64,000 nt of DNA from G965262015 sp965262015 (GTDB lineage: Bacteria; Spirochaetota; Leptospiria; Turneriellales; CBDBES01). Numbering within the stretch: the first letter of the stretch is position 1; every line of letters begins with the position of its first letter. Shown here in pieces: positions 1-9,423 of the stretch. The notes under the pieces were generated by a model, which saw only the letters and a program-made list of their open reading frames with translations, made no database searches and was not told where the DNA came from. The DNA is taken from the NCBI GenBank assembly GCA_965262015.1, contig OZ253494.1:124001-188000 (forward strand), read 5' to 3'. Both the position numbers and the translations under genes were made by a program.

Positions 1-24
1 AGTTGTTTGTAAATTCATACTAAC

Positions 25-1191
25 TTGGATTCGTGGATTCATAGTTTTTCACCAACGAAGATTTCCCTGGAATATAATTGCCTACCCAAGGTAGGCAATT
101 ATTTGAAGAATGTTGGGAAACGTATTTTAATCGTTAATACACAGTCTGCAAATACACAAGTGCAGTACGAGGAAGAATTGCTCATTTTGGAGCAAGGTAT
201 CAAGCAAGCTGTCGAGCACTGTGTTATTTATGACTATGTATATGAGGATATTAATCATGATTTCTTAGATACTATGACATTCTCTATTCAACAGTCATAT
301 ATCGATTTAATTATCGCTTTTGGCGGACTCAAAAGTATTAACACAGCTAAGATTGTTTCGTTGTTAGCAACAAACCAACTTTTTGCATCCGAACTTTTAG
401 AGGGTAAGGCTATTTATTCAGATGCCATACCTCTCGTGAGCATACCCATATGGCCTCTTTTAGGTGAAGAGATTGGTATAGCCTCTTTTTTATGTACTGC
501 AGATAACTTGAGAGTAGGCAAACATATTTTTCATGATTCAACCATACCCAAGATATGTTTTTACGATCCTAAAATAAATGGTAAATTGTCTGTAGATCAT
601 GCCTCCAAAATTTCAGGTGCCATTATAGTGAGCTGTATAGAAAGTTTACTCAAAGCTAAATCAAACATATTCCAAAGTACCACACTAAAAAAAGCTATGA
701 ACTCTATAACAACATACGCTATCAAATTTGCCAAACAACCTTTTCATGAAGAATTTTCCTCAAATATTTTTGCTACATCATGTTTACTAGGCCAAAGCTT
801 ATACACATGCCCACCAGGGATAGCATGGAGCCTATCACATACCATGCACATGCTCTACAACATAGATTTTCATTATAGTATGTCTGTCTTAATACCACAT
901 GTTATAAATTTTTATCTTAGCAAAAATTCAGGTGCATGTGCTCATATTGCCCCATTAATGGATATTGATACCCTAACACTCAAGCAAATTGAAGTCGGTA
1001 CACAGGTAATTAACACGATTAATGGTCTCTTTCAACAATTAAATTTACCTACTGCATTGTCAGAATTAAATTTTCAGAAAAATAATATCGCAAATATTGC
1101 GGAAAGTGCAATATCACTTGTATATCTTGATGAAATGGACAATTTTGTTACTATTCAAGATCTGGAAGCCATCTTACTCGCTGCTTTATAG
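25..1191 (+). CDS. Iron-containing alcohol dehydrogenase-like protein, metal site degenerate
   Basis: The 388-residue protein has the layout of the Fe-ADH / glycerol dehydrogenase fold: an N-terminal nucleotide-binding half with an AFGGLKSINTAK loop near residue 98 (the family has GGGSxxDxAK) and a helical C-terminal half ending in a segment like GIAWSLSHTMHML and VLIPHVINF. The family's metal ligands are largely lost. The usual DALTHAIE segment reads AIIVSCIES, so Asp and the first His are replaced, and the His of the GLVHAL motif is Trp. The protein probably does not bind iron normally and may have another role. The start is TTG at 25, because an in-frame stop lies at 10-12 and no ATG follows for over 80 codons. 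It stands alone on this strand. The fold assignment is fairly safe; the activity is unknown. Confidence 0.6.
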   Translation: MDSWIHSFSPTKISLEYNCLPKVGNYLKNVGKRILIVNTQSANTQVQYEEELLILEQGIKQAVEHCVIYDYVYEDINHDFLDTMTFSIQQSYIDLIIAFGGLKSINTAKIVSLLATNQLFASELLEGKAIYSDAIPLVSIPIWPLLGEEIGIASFLCTADNLRVGKHIFHDSTIPKICFYDPKINGKLSVDHASKISGAIIVSCIESLLKAKSNIFQSTTLKKAMNSITTYAIKFAKQPFHEEFSSNIFATSCLLGQSLYTCPPGIAWSLSHTMHMLYNIDFHYSMSVLIPHVINFYLSKNSGACAHIAPLMDIDTLTLKQIEVGTQVINTINGLFQQLNLPTALSELNFQKNNIANIAESAISLVYLDEMDNFVTIQDLEAILLAAL

Positions 1192-1289
1192 AGGGTTGTT
1201 ATTCTACACCAATACATGTATACGATCATAAACGAATAATAAAAAAACCACATTCAATAGGATAAAATCAAGCAAAATCACTTGTTTTT

Positions 1290-1430
1290 ATCTTATATAA
1301 AGACAGTAGAGCTTGATATATTTATTTTTTGAGCTATTCCTCTATAACTCATCTTCTCTGATAAATAAGTATCCATTATTTGTAATGAATTTTCATTGGT
1401 CATTCTCTTTGCTTTGAATATTTTAAGAAA
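1290..1430 (-). repeat. Decayed insertion-sequence remnant (IS30-like helix-turn-helix)
   Basis: Read on the minus strand this segment gives a recognisable helix-turn-helix start, MTNENSLQIMDTYLSEK followed by MSYRGIAQKINISSSTVF, then a stop. It is one of about nine related remnants in the window and is the one with the best preserved helix-turn-helix. The 420-base gap between the flanking genes (1192-1612) otherwise shows no coding sequence. Confidence 0.6.
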
Positions 1431-1612
1431 AAAAGATTATGAATCTCCTTAAACTATTCATAACTAAACTTGACTTTTAAATAGGTTTCATATAAGTTAA
1501 AAAATTTTAATTTGACCACCTTGTTACTATATTTTAGGCTGTCTATGGAAAGGTGGGTTGCGGTGTATACTAGTTTTCATGGATAGTCTATATTTGTTTT
1601 ACGGAGTTTACT

Positions 1613-2071
1613 GTGTTTAAGATAAGTCGCTCAATGTATTTAAAGGTCGCTTTACTCGTCTCGGTAGTGTACTGTTTATCTGTTGCTATAGGATGCCGTG
1701 AACGGCACAAGCATGTGCATGCAAACCCTTTTAAAATACTTGTCCATCATGTAGATCTACGTGATACGCAGAAGAATAAGATTCATGCGGTAGCAAAAAA
1801 ATACAAAGCAATGAAAAAGGCGATGTACTCAAAAACCAAGAAAAATTGGCATAATACACTGGCACAAGAGATTAAGAAAGAAAATATTAATAAAGTCACT
1901 CTAAGTGGTTTGATGGTGGCCAAACATGAGGCTAAAAAACAATTGTATAATTTTCTAGTGGAGCAATTAGTAGAGGTCCATGGTATGCTTGATAGTAAGC
2001 AAAGGAGACAGTGGGCTCAATTACTTGAACAACATCATTCTAAATCATCATGTTGTTCTAAGCATAAATAA
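1613..2071 (+). CDS. Small lipoprotein, Spy/CpxP or heavy-metal-resistance-like
   Basis: The 152-residue protein has a lysine/arginine N-terminus, a hydrophobic stretch (about residues 11-27) and a lipobox AIGC, so it should be an exported lipoprotein with Cys28 as the lipidated residue. The mature part is a charged helical protein with a C-terminal helix of the LTxxQ type (MLDSKQRRQWAQLLEQ), as in the Spy/CpxP and heavy-metal-resistance periplasmic families. Both ends of the mature protein are rich in possible metal ligands: HKHVH after the lipobox and HHSKSSCCSKHK at the C-terminus. The start is GTG at 1613 with the purine-rich ACGGAG about 7 bases upstream; ATG at 1634 is an alternative. 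A role in metal binding or envelope stress is inferred only. Confidence 0.6.
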   Translation: MFKISRSMYLKVALLVSVVYCLSVAIGCRERHKHVHANPFKILVHHVDLRDTQKNKIHAVAKKYKAMKKAMYSKTKKNWHNTLAQEIKKENINKVTLSGLMVAKHEAKKQLYNFLVEQLVEVHGMLDSKQRRQWAQLLEQHHSKSSCCSKHK

Positions 2072-2149
2072 AGTATAGAAATATTGTTTGCATGATGAAA
2101 TACATTAATAACCACTATATAATTCTATATTGGTATCAATACTAATTAT

Positions 2150-2926
2150 ATGGTATCAGATTATAGAAGTATTTCTGAACACTTACTGAGAGCACAAAAC
2201 GTACTCTTTATCACTGGAGCTGGCGTATCGGCTGAATCAGGACTTCCAACTTATCGTGGTATAGGTGGGTTATATAATCAACAAGATACTGAAGATAATG
2301 TACCCATAGAAGAGGCTTTGTCAGGGGATAGATTGCTCAGCGATCCCGCTCTCGTATGGAAGCATCTTAACCAGATAGAAAATGCTTGCAGAAAGGCAAC
2401 ACATAACACAGTACATATCCTTATTGCATTATTTGAAAAAAAAATCAATAGAGTGTGGGTTCTAACACAAAATATAGATGGTTTTCACCATAGTGCAGGC
2501 AGTAATAATGTGATAGATATACATGGGAATATATATGATCTAGTATGTATGGAGTGTAGTTTTACAAAAAAAGTAAATAATTATGCAGAAATAGACATAC
2601 CTCCTATTTGCCCTAACTGTAAGGCTCATTTGAGACCTAAAGTAGTTTTATTTGGTGAAGTACTCCCTTTAGAGAAAGTGGTCATCTTAAAAAGAGAACT
2701 GCAACAAGGATTTGATGTGATATTTTCTATTGGTACGACTAGTACTTTTCCATATATTGCAAATCCGATTCATCAGACATATCAAAAACCAGGGAGTACA
2801 ACTATTGAAATTAATCCCCAACCCACAGAAGTATCTCACTATTGTGACTATATTATCCGTGAAAATGCAGGAGTAGCTTTACAAAATATCATGAATGATT
2901 GGGATAAACTCCAAAAAGAATCATGA
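2150..2926 (+). CDS. cobB: NAD-dependent protein deacylase, Sir2 family
   Basis: This is a full-length sirtuin of 258 residues. It shows GAGVSAESGLPTYRG (residues 23-37, NAD-binding loop), TQNID (106-110), the catalytic His in IHG (His125), a zinc-binding four-Cys site (Cys133, Cys136, Cys154, Cys157), RPKVVLFGE and SIGTTST. These enzymes remove acetyl or other acyl groups from lysine using NAD and act in the cytoplasm. It lies alone, 78 bases after the lipoprotein gene and about 100 bases before infC, all on the plus strand. The start is the first ATG; no strong ribosome binding site is visible. Whether it is a deacetylase or a desuccinylase cannot be read with certainty. Confidence 0.9.
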   Translation: MVSDYRSISEHLLRAQNVLFITGAGVSAESGLPTYRGIGGLYNQQDTEDNVPIEEALSGDRLLSDPALVWKHLNQIENACRKATHNTVHILIALFEKKINRVWVLTQNIDGFHHSAGSNNVIDIHGNIYDLVCMECSFTKKVNNYAEIDIPPICPNCKAHLRPKVVLFGEVLPLEKVVILKRELQQGFDVIFSIGTTSTFPYIANPIHQTYQKPGSTTIEINPQPTEVSHYCDYIIRENAGVALQNIMNDWDKLQKES

Positions 2927-3025
2927 ATAAATCATTGACCAAGTAATAGTAGACTTTAAGATATATTATATGTATTATAAAAATATTGTCAAAATACCTT
3001 TGAATGAAATGCATAGTCACAGATA

Positions 3026-3577
3026 ATGAGTATAAGAAAAAAATTTTTCCAAAGAAAAGTCACGGTAGAACATAGAATTAACCAGGATATCCGTGCACAA
3101 CAAGTGAGATTGGTTGGTGAGCACGGTTCTGATATTATGACAATTGAAGAGGCTCTTGCTAAGGCTACAAGCGAGAACTGCGACTTAGTAGAGATTGTTA
3201 AAGATCAGAAAGTTCCTGTTGTTAAAATCATAGATTATGGTAAATTTAAGTTTGACAAATCAAAAAAAGAGAAAGCAAAAAAGAGAAATCAAAAAATTAC
3301 ACATCTCAAAGAAGTTAAATTAGGGCCCAAAATTGATAGTCATGACTTTGAAAGAAAGTGCCATATAAGTAGAAAATTTTTAGAATCTGGTGATGCAGTT
3401 AAGGTTACTATGCGATTTCGTGGTAGAGAAATGGCACATACAGAATTAGGATTAGAGAAGCTTATTCAATTGGCTGAGAACATACAAGACGTTAGCAATA
3501 TAGAAAAAAAACCTACTCTAGAAGGGCGAAGCATGACCATGGTTATTAGACCTGTTATGCAAAATACCAAGAAGTAG
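3026..3577 (+). CDS. infC: Translation initiation factor IF-3
   Basis: The 183-residue protein is a standard IF-3: an N-terminal domain containing INQDIRAQQVRLVGEHG, a linker with VKIIDYGKFKFDKSKKEK, and a C-terminal domain with KLGPKIDSHDFERKC and the signature MRFRGREMAH. It binds the 30S subunit and controls start-codon selection. The ATG at 3026 is preceded directly by ATA, and an in-frame stop lies at 3014-3016, so there is no longer form. In most bacteria infC is followed by rpmI and rplT. Here it ends 2 bases before an opposing gene, so the usual operon is broken up. Confidence 0.95.
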   Translation: MSIRKKFFQRKVTVEHRINQDIRAQQVRLVGEHGSDIMTIEEALAKATSENCDLVEIVKDQKVPVVKIIDYGKFKFDKSKKEKAKKRNQKITHLKEVKLGPKIDSHDFERKCHISRKFLESGDAVKVTMRFRGREMAHTELGLEKLIQLAENIQDVSNIEKKPTLEGRSMTMVIRPVMQNTKK

Positions 3578-3579
3578 AT

Positions 3580-4689
3580 TTAAAATTTCTCTAAGGTACT
3601 AGCAAGTTGTTTTTCGATGGCTGTTCTGCTACTGGGCATGAATCCAAAAACTCTTTGCCACATTTCTTGTGTTTCCATGCATAAATAAACGTTAAGATTT
3701 TTATCAAAGATTTTCAACTTCTTGTGTATACTGCAATACATTTTAGCTCTCTGAGGCGCTAAATAACGTAATTTACCGTCTGAGCTAGGAAACATCTCAG
3801 CTTGAAAAAGTTGATTAATAGTATCATTATTCACTGTTTTTTTAAATTTAGCGGTATAGCGAAATGAACCAAGTGATATCCATTTAATATAGGCTGGATC
3901 AACATAATCTGCCACTAGATCAATAAGAGCATGATAATCTTTTTCCCAAGCAGGATACCATATAATAGGATCAATATGAAAAGCCACACTATACCCTTTC
4001 TGAGTTACTTCTTGTGCAGCAATCAAACGCTCTGTGATAGAAGATGTTAGATGCTCAAAAGTTTCTACCACTACATTAGGATTAATACTCCAGCTTATAA
4101 TTGTGTGGTTATTATGCGACAAATCTAATAAACTATGTATGGTATTTGATTTGCTTTTAAGTTCGAGAGTAGCATTTGGTAACTTACTAAAAAAAGGTAC
4201 TAAAATACGATTGAATTCAGTTAAATGATCTAAGGCCAACGAATCAGTATATTCGCCAGTACCTACTCTCCAATGGAAATGAGGTTGCTTAGTAATTTTT
4301 TCATGTACCTGTTCAAGTAATGTGTCAATATTGCCAAACAAGGTTAACAAAGGGCTGTTTAAATAAGATTGTAAATAACAATAAGAACAATCAAAAGAGC
4401 AGTTGAGACCAAAGTTAATTACAAAATAATGACAACAAGCCATACCATCCGATCCTGGGCATGTATGTATAAACTTACCTTCGAAGGGATGCACTAATAA
4501 TACATCCTTTGTCTCTACCATACCAAGATTTTGGTATTTCTTTTGGATTTCTCTATAATCATCAATAACTTCCACCACAGTTGAATGATATATGGGGTAT
4601 TTCTGAAGATTTTTTTGAATATTCTGTACAATAATACTATCTTTAACTTGGATATCAATATATATCTTTCGTATAATAGGTAAATTCAT
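3580..4689 (-). CDS. Radical SAM protein, spore photoproduct lyase (SPL) family
   Basis: This 369-residue protein has the radical SAM cluster motif CSFDCSYC (CxxxCxxC) near residue 96, preceded by the SPL-type segment CPGSDGMACCHYFVINFG and followed by a partial TIM-barrel pattern (ELKSKSNTIH, SWSINPN, AFHIDPI). True SPL repairs thymine dimers in endospores. Nothing else here suggests sporulation, so this is more likely an SPL-like enzyme of unknown substrate or a photoproduct repair enzyme. Its ATG overlaps the stop of psd by one base (TAATG on the minus strand), so translation of the two is probably coupled. It converges with infC, with 2 bases between stops. Confidence 0.8.
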   Translation of the reverse strand: MNLPIIRKIYIDIQVKDSIIVQNIQKNLQKYPIYHSTVVEVIDDYREIQKKYQNLGMVETKDVLLVHPFEGKFIHTCPGSDGMACCHYFVINFGLNCSFDCSYCYLQSYLNSPLLTLFGNIDTLLEQVHEKITKQPHFHWRVGTGEYTDSLALDHLTEFNRILVPFFSKLPNATLELKSKSNTIHSLLDLSHNNHTIISWSINPNVVVETFEHLTSSITERLIAAQEVTQKGYSVAFHIDPIIWYPAWEKDYHALIDLVADYVDPAYIKWISLGSFRYTAKFKKTVNNDTINQLFQAEMFPSSDGKLRYLAPQRAKMYCSIHKKLKIFDKNLNVYLCMETQEMWQRVFGFMPSSRTAIEKQLASTLEKF

Positions 4690-5600
4690 TAGTTCAAGGT
4701 AGCAATTGCTTGCCCCATTTTAATAGGTTGTGATTCTTCATTAAGCACAATAGTAGCTCTATCATTTTCCATCAATATTATCACAGTGGAACCTAACTCA
4801 AAATGGCCCAACTCATCACCCTTCTGAATAGGTATGGGTGATGTATACATGGTACTTGTTTGATTATGTTGTAACCGTGATTTTTCAGGATATTGAATGG
4901 AATCATATGTTATTTTAATTTTACCAACTATCATAGCACCTACTTTGACAACAGCCAACAAAGCTTTGGATGACTGTAAAAAAGTGATTAAACGCTCATT
5001 TTGAGCAAATAGCTGATCCACTTTGTGGACAGCAAAGGTATTCACTGGAAATAAATTACCATACTTATAAATATAACCAAGTACATTTCCCGTAATAGGA
5101 AAATGAATCCGGTGATAATCTCCAGGTGCAAGATAAATAGTCACCCAGCTTCCATGAAGAAATTTCTTGGATAGAGGGTGATCACCTAATAAAGCTTGTA
5201 ATGAATATTGGTAATTTTTAACTTGAATTAAGGTGCCATTTCGGATACGTCCATAGTTTAGTACTGTACCATCCACAGGCGAAATAATTGTATTTTGACC
5301 TGGAGAGATGATTCTAGCCGAAGGCTTTAGAGTGCGGATAAAAAATTGGTTAAAAGTACGATAAGCAGATAAATCATATGTGGCTTCGTGCATTTGCACA
5401 TTATAAATATGACAAAAAAGAGATAATAATGGTAAAAAAATAAACTTTGGTATAGTTTTCGTGGCCAACCAACCACAAAACTGTGAAATCAAGGTTTTAG
5501 GCATGATATACAGTATGCCCAAATAAATATTACCCCAAGCCCGAAACACCACACAACCTACTATAAAAATAGAGACCGTGGTAAGGATAATAAGTTCCAC
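4689..5600 (-). CDS. psd: Phosphatidylserine decarboxylase
   Basis: This 303-residue enzyme makes phosphatidylethanolamine from phosphatidylserine at the inner membrane. An N-terminal membrane segment (residues 1-20) is followed by FNQFFIRTLKP, ISPVDGTV and the YHRIHFP motif of the PSD-B type. The self-cleavage site that yields the pyruvoyl group is the C-terminal LGST (in FELGSTVI), so a small alpha chain of about 35-40 residues would be released. It is the first gene of a two-gene unit with the SPL-like gene, overlapping by TAATG. It follows greA in the same direction after a gap of 36 bases. Confidence 0.92.
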   Translation of the reverse strand: MELIILTTVSIFIVGCVVFRAWGNIYLGILYIMPKTLISQFCGWLATKTIPKFIFLPLLSLFCHIYNVQMHEATYDLSAYRTFNQFFIRTLKPSARIISPGQNTIISPVDGTVLNYGRIRNGTLIQVKNYQYSLQALLGDHPLSKKFLHGSWVTIYLAPGDYHRIHFPITGNVLGYIYKYGNLFPVNTFAVHKVDQLFAQNERLITFLQSSKALLAVVKVGAMIVGKIKITYDSIQYPEKSRLQHNQTSTMYTSPIPIQKGDELGHFELGSTVIILMENDRATIVLNEESQPIKMGQAIATLN

Positions 5601-5636
5601 TAAAAGAATATCAAAAGTGTAAAAATATAACCACAG

Positions 5637-8462
5637 TTATACTAAGTTGCCTTCGTAATCAACTGCAGAAGAAATACCCAGTACCTCTAGTACCCTTTCT
5701 TCATCACCCATACTAAACGTAATCAACTCTCCAATTTTCTTATTAAGTAATGCCTTGCCCAATGGCGATTTATAGGATATAATCCCACTATCCACATCAG
5801 CATCCCATATATCCATAATACTATAGGCAAAGATATCTTTTGTATTATGGTCTCGAAGCTTTACTTTAACTCCCATATTAACACAGTCAAGAGGTATATC
5901 TATACCAGCAATAGAAATTACATGCTTGATCTCATTCTCTAACTTAACAACAACAGATTGCAAAATAGACTGTCGTTCCATGGCTGCTTTATATTCAGAA
6001 TTTTCCCTTAGATCACCTTTCTCTTGTGCCAGACCAATTTCTTTTGAATTGGCAGGTATTTCTATCGTAACAATTTCCTGTAATTTTTTATTCATCTTTT
6101 CCATTGCATTTTTACTACCAATCCCACCACCACGTTTCTCAGCCTGAATCAAAAACTCAGTGATACTTTTGTCGTCAGAACTGTTCTGAGCATAATCTTC
6201 TTTGAAATATTGGGGATATTTAGTAAATAAATCTTGTATCAGTTTATCTTTATCCATGCCACTAATAAATACAACATCTTTGAGAAGTGAAACAAATTTA
6301 GATACCATCTCCTGGGCATGCTCATCAATAGCATCTAGTAAATCTTGTTGGCCAGAACCAATAACAATGTCTTTAGCAATATTCTTAAGCTTAGTTCCTT
6401 TGGATTCAATTTTATTCAATAAACGTATAAAACGAAAAAAACTTAACAATAAATCACCTATGTCCAGTTCTGCAATAGACCAATGCTTTTGTATGACATG
6501 TCGCACAGCCCATAAAAAGACCTCAGGATTGTTTTTATTGATTTTTTTAATCTGATTAAAAAAGGAATGAATATCAGACCATTTTTCTGCTTCAACCAAA
6601 TCAGTCACAATGTTCTTATGTACACGAATAGGAGTTTCAAATAATAAATCTACATAGAGCTGACTCCAATTAGAATAATGTTCCCGGAAAAATCGGATAA
6701 AATAACGTTTAACTTCAGTATCTTTAATTTTAGCACTAATTTGAAGAATATCTTCCACCTCAAGCTTTTGTGCATCTTCAACTAATCCACGAAAAACCTG
6801 ATCATCATATGATTTTTCTTCTTCGTGTAGTGCATGTCGTATTATATCCAGAGCCCACATAGCTTGTAGACGTCTTCCTAAATCAAATGACTTAAGATTT
6901 TCTTTGAAAAAAGGTAGCATATACTCGATGCAATCCACTGAATCTGGCATCTTTTTAACCGCAACCACCAAAACACTTATTTTCTCTTCAAACACCTGAA
7001 GAGCTTGAAATTTTTCTATAAAATTATCAGATACACTAATCGGAACTTCATTCAACTCTATAATATCCTTCCTATGAGCTGAAATAGATATCAGACTATC
7101 TTTCAATAGCTGTAAACGTGTTTTGCTCCACCATTTTGACCAATTAGAACTGGTAATGTATTTACCAACAAGCTCCTCTTTCATTACGGATAACGATATA
7201 CGATTACCAAACGAAGCGATAAGAAGCTTTAAAAAACCAGTGATATCACTCTCAAAAAGAGCCTGTAGTTCTTCTGGCCTTTCATGCTGTACCACTAGAA
7301 AATGACCTTCTACCAATGGTCTCAATGACTTCAGGGCCATTTGGATATTCATTTTATGATTGTTCTTATGTTCGAAGTCAATATTGATTTCTGTTGTATC
7401 TAAATCTTGTATTTTACCTACCCCCCATATTTTATGGAAAACATAGTTATTTTTATCAAATACAATATTTGTTTCAAAATTTTGTATGGAGCTAACAACC
7501 CCTTTCTTACTATTTAAAAGTCCACTGTACTTTAATAAATCATCCAGAAGAGAATGCTCTTTATATTTTTCTTTATAAGCACGTACTAACTCATTTCTAA
7601 AACGAGTGTAGGCAGGGCTGTATTCCAAAACTTTTTTACAAAAAAATACGATTTGGTTTATGTCCCCTTGTTTAATATAGTAAATAGCAAGTTGCACATA
7701 GAGTTCAGCTAAAATGTCCTTTTGCCGATGACCTTTTAACATTCTTTCTATCTTACTATAAAAAGCAAGATCATCAGGAACAATATCAATGAGTTTATTC
7801 CAAGCAATTTTAAGTTTATCAAATCGAAGATTTTTGGTATAGAGCTCAGCAGCTTGCTTATAAAAATGCACGGCCCGAACCACATCTTCTTCTAATACTA
7901 CATCAGCATAACGCAAAGCAATATCAGGATTCCGTTTATCTAACTGTACTAGCTTTTCTAAGATAGGCAACATCTCTTTGATACGCCCAAGCTTTTCCAA
8001 AGCTAACATTTTTGATTTTAAAGTAGAACGATTTTCACCATGCAACAGCACTTTATCACATAGATAGTCCACAACCACCCACTTAGATATCTCTTGGAAT
8101 TGTTCTAACAACTCTTTAATGTAGAAGAGCTCATCTGGTGAATTGTCCTTCAAGGCAACCATGCCCATAAAATACCTAGCACATAGCGACGAAGGATATT
8201 CAATCAAAAATTTCTTAGATGCAACACCAAGCTCTTTTAGTTTATTCTGTGCGACTATCGTTTCGAAGGTAGCATCCATCAACTTAAAACGTGAAATACT
8301 AACGTCTTTGGCGGTAACACGAGTCCATTTCTCTTCATTGAAATGATTCTGCACTCGTTCAATAACATTCACATCTGGTTTGACATCACTCTCTGTCTGC
8401 AGAACATCTGGAGTATCTACTTCTACTGCAGTAACCTGATCTATCACGGGTTCTTCATTCAT
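5637..8462 (-). CDS. greA: GreA transcript cleavage factor with giant N-terminal extension (spirochaete type)
   Basis: The C-terminal ~160 residues are GreA. The coiled coil carries the acidic tip GDLRENSEYKAAMER, and a C-terminal FKBP-like domain includes GKALLNKKIGELITFSMGDEE. This part restarts backtracked RNA polymerase by stimulating RNA cleavage. In front lie about 780 residues of helical, TPR-like sequence (e.g. residues 170-320), an extension known for GreA of Borrelia and Treponema and the main taxonomic marker here. A longer frame opens at TTG 8477, but that TTG belongs to TTGGAGG, an excellent ribosome binding site 8 bases before ATG 8462. I therefore start the 941-residue protein at 8462. 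It is followed by psd on the same strand. Confidence 0.9.
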   Translation of the reverse strand: MNEEPVIDQVTAVEVDTPDVLQTESDVKPDVNVIERVQNHFNEEKWTRVTAKDVSISRFKLMDATFETIVAQNKLKELGVASKKFLIEYPSSLCARYFMGMVALKDNSPDELFYIKELLEQFQEISKWVVVDYLCDKVLLHGENRSTLKSKMLALEKLGRIKEMLPILEKLVQLDKRNPDIALRYADVVLEEDVVRAVHFYKQAAELYTKNLRFDKLKIAWNKLIDIVPDDLAFYSKIERMLKGHRQKDILAELYVQLAIYYIKQGDINQIVFFCKKVLEYSPAYTRFRNELVRAYKEKYKEHSLLDDLLKYSGLLNSKKGVVSSIQNFETNIVFDKNNYVFHKIWGVGKIQDLDTTEINIDFEHKNNHKMNIQMALKSLRPLVEGHFLVVQHERPEELQALFESDITGFLKLLIASFGNRISLSVMKEELVGKYITSSNWSKWWSKTRLQLLKDSLISISAHRKDIIELNEVPISVSDNFIEKFQALQVFEEKISVLVVAVKKMPDSVDCIEYMLPFFKENLKSFDLGRRLQAMWALDIIRHALHEEEKSYDDQVFRGLVEDAQKLEVEDILQISAKIKDTEVKRYFIRFFREHYSNWSQLYVDLLFETPIRVHKNIVTDLVEAEKWSDIHSFFNQIKKINKNNPEVFLWAVRHVIQKHWSIAELDIGDLLLSFFRFIRLLNKIESKGTKLKNIAKDIVIGSGQQDLLDAIDEHAQEMVSKFVSLLKDVVFISGMDKDKLIQDLFTKYPQYFKEDYAQNSSDDKSITEFLIQAEKRGGGIGSKNAMEKMNKKLQEIVTIEIPANSKEIGLAQEKGDLRENSEYKAAMERQSILQSVVVKLENEIKHVISIAGIDIPLDCVNMGVKVKLRDHNTKDIFAYSIMDIWDADVDSGIISYKSPLGKALLNKKIGELITFSMGDEERVLEVLGISSAVDYEGNLV

Positions 8463-8589
8463 GGATTTAACCTCCAACTCTATAGATGGACCATTACCAT
8501 AGAGGGATCATAAGTGTATATGTTTGTTTAGCATCACGTCAAGTATTATATTTAATAGAATTTAACCATTTGGTTGGAAAGTCAAGTTA

Positions 8590-8936
8590 TGGACAGCTTA
8601 AGGTATTTATAAGCCATTCTTCTTAAGTAATTTTTAAAGTAAGGAGAATGACCAATGAAAACTTGTTACGAAAAACGGATACTTATACAGAAGTATTGAT
8701 CAGAAAATATGAGCTATAGAAAAATAACTCATAAAATAAATATATCAAAATCTGTTGTCTTTTATGAAATAAAGACAAAATCAATCAATGGCATACATGA
8801 GGCGAAGATATTTTGCTATAAAAATAGATTATCAGGCACTAAAACAAAAAAATATATTTAGATCTCGTACTATGATCAATAACATATGTAGGCTCCCTTA
8901 CAAGAAAAAACGGCTAACCAAGTCTATTTTCCCCAG
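8590..8936 (+). repeat. Decayed insertion-sequence remnant, most complete copy
   Basis: The copy begins with TGGACAGCTTAAGG at 8590 and ends near 8936 in a worn version of the usual CTATTCTGTCCAG right end. Between them, joined across several stops and frame changes, lie MTNENLLRKTDTYTEVL, MSYRKITHKINISKS and VVFYEIKTKSINGIHEAKI. This matches the helix-turn-helix and following segment of IS30-type transposases. No catalytic DDE region is present, so it cannot move itself. Confidence 0.65.
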
Positions 8937-9046
8937 AGCCGATACTAACTTTCCTGAGTTACATACCAAGATTTGATCTTCAATATCTATCTTGTGACAA
9001 AATAGCTAAATATGTAAAGATCATGGATAAAATTTACAGGCATTAA

Positions 9047-9119
9047 TACGCCCGGAGGGATTTGAACCCCCGACGCACGGATTCGAAGTCCGACGCTCTA
9101 TCCACTGAGCTACGGGCGC
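9047..9119 (-). tRNA. tRNA-Arg (anticodon TCG)
   Basis: Read on the minus strand the cloverleaf is complete. The acceptor GCGCCCG pairs with CGGGCGT (one G-T pair at the end), the D arm contains GCTCAGTGGATAGAGC, the anticodon stem-loop is TCGGA-CTTCGAA-TCCGT giving TCG, and the T arm is GGGGGTTCAAATCCCTC. CCA is not encoded. Confidence 0.96.
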
Positions 9120-9135
9120 TCACCAAAACTTGAAA

Positions 9136-9212
9136 TGGGGTGAATGACGGGTCTCGAACCCGCGACCACAGGAATCACAATCCTGAGCTCTACCAACTGA
9201 GCTACATCCACC
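9136..9212 (-). tRNA. tRNA-His (anticodon GTG)
   Basis: The minus strand gives acceptor GTGGATG paired with CATTCAC, plus the extra 5' G (position -1, base 9212) opposite C73 that is the identity mark of tRNA-His. The anticodon stem-loop CAGGA-TTGTGAT-TCCTG gives GTG. CCA is encoded (9136-9138), unlike in the neighbouring tRNA-Arg. It sits 16 bases from that tRNA and is probably co-transcribed with it. Confidence 0.97.
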
Positions 9213-9423
9213 ATGAACTAATATTTTAGCAGAACAGGAAAACTTTTATGGTTTTTTTTGTCAAGTATTTTTAAGTGATAAACTGTAGAACCCATAGATA
9301 TATTACAGTTTTAAGACAAGCACATTGGATATAATAAAAAATAAAAATTATTGACACAGTAAAACCAAGACAACAGGAACCTGCAGAGTAATCGGTGAAT
9401 ATTAAGGGAGGCTTTGTGATATT

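Noticed and set aside
8788..8976. 62-codon open frame as a gene
   Set aside because: It is one frame of the decayed insertion-sequence copy.
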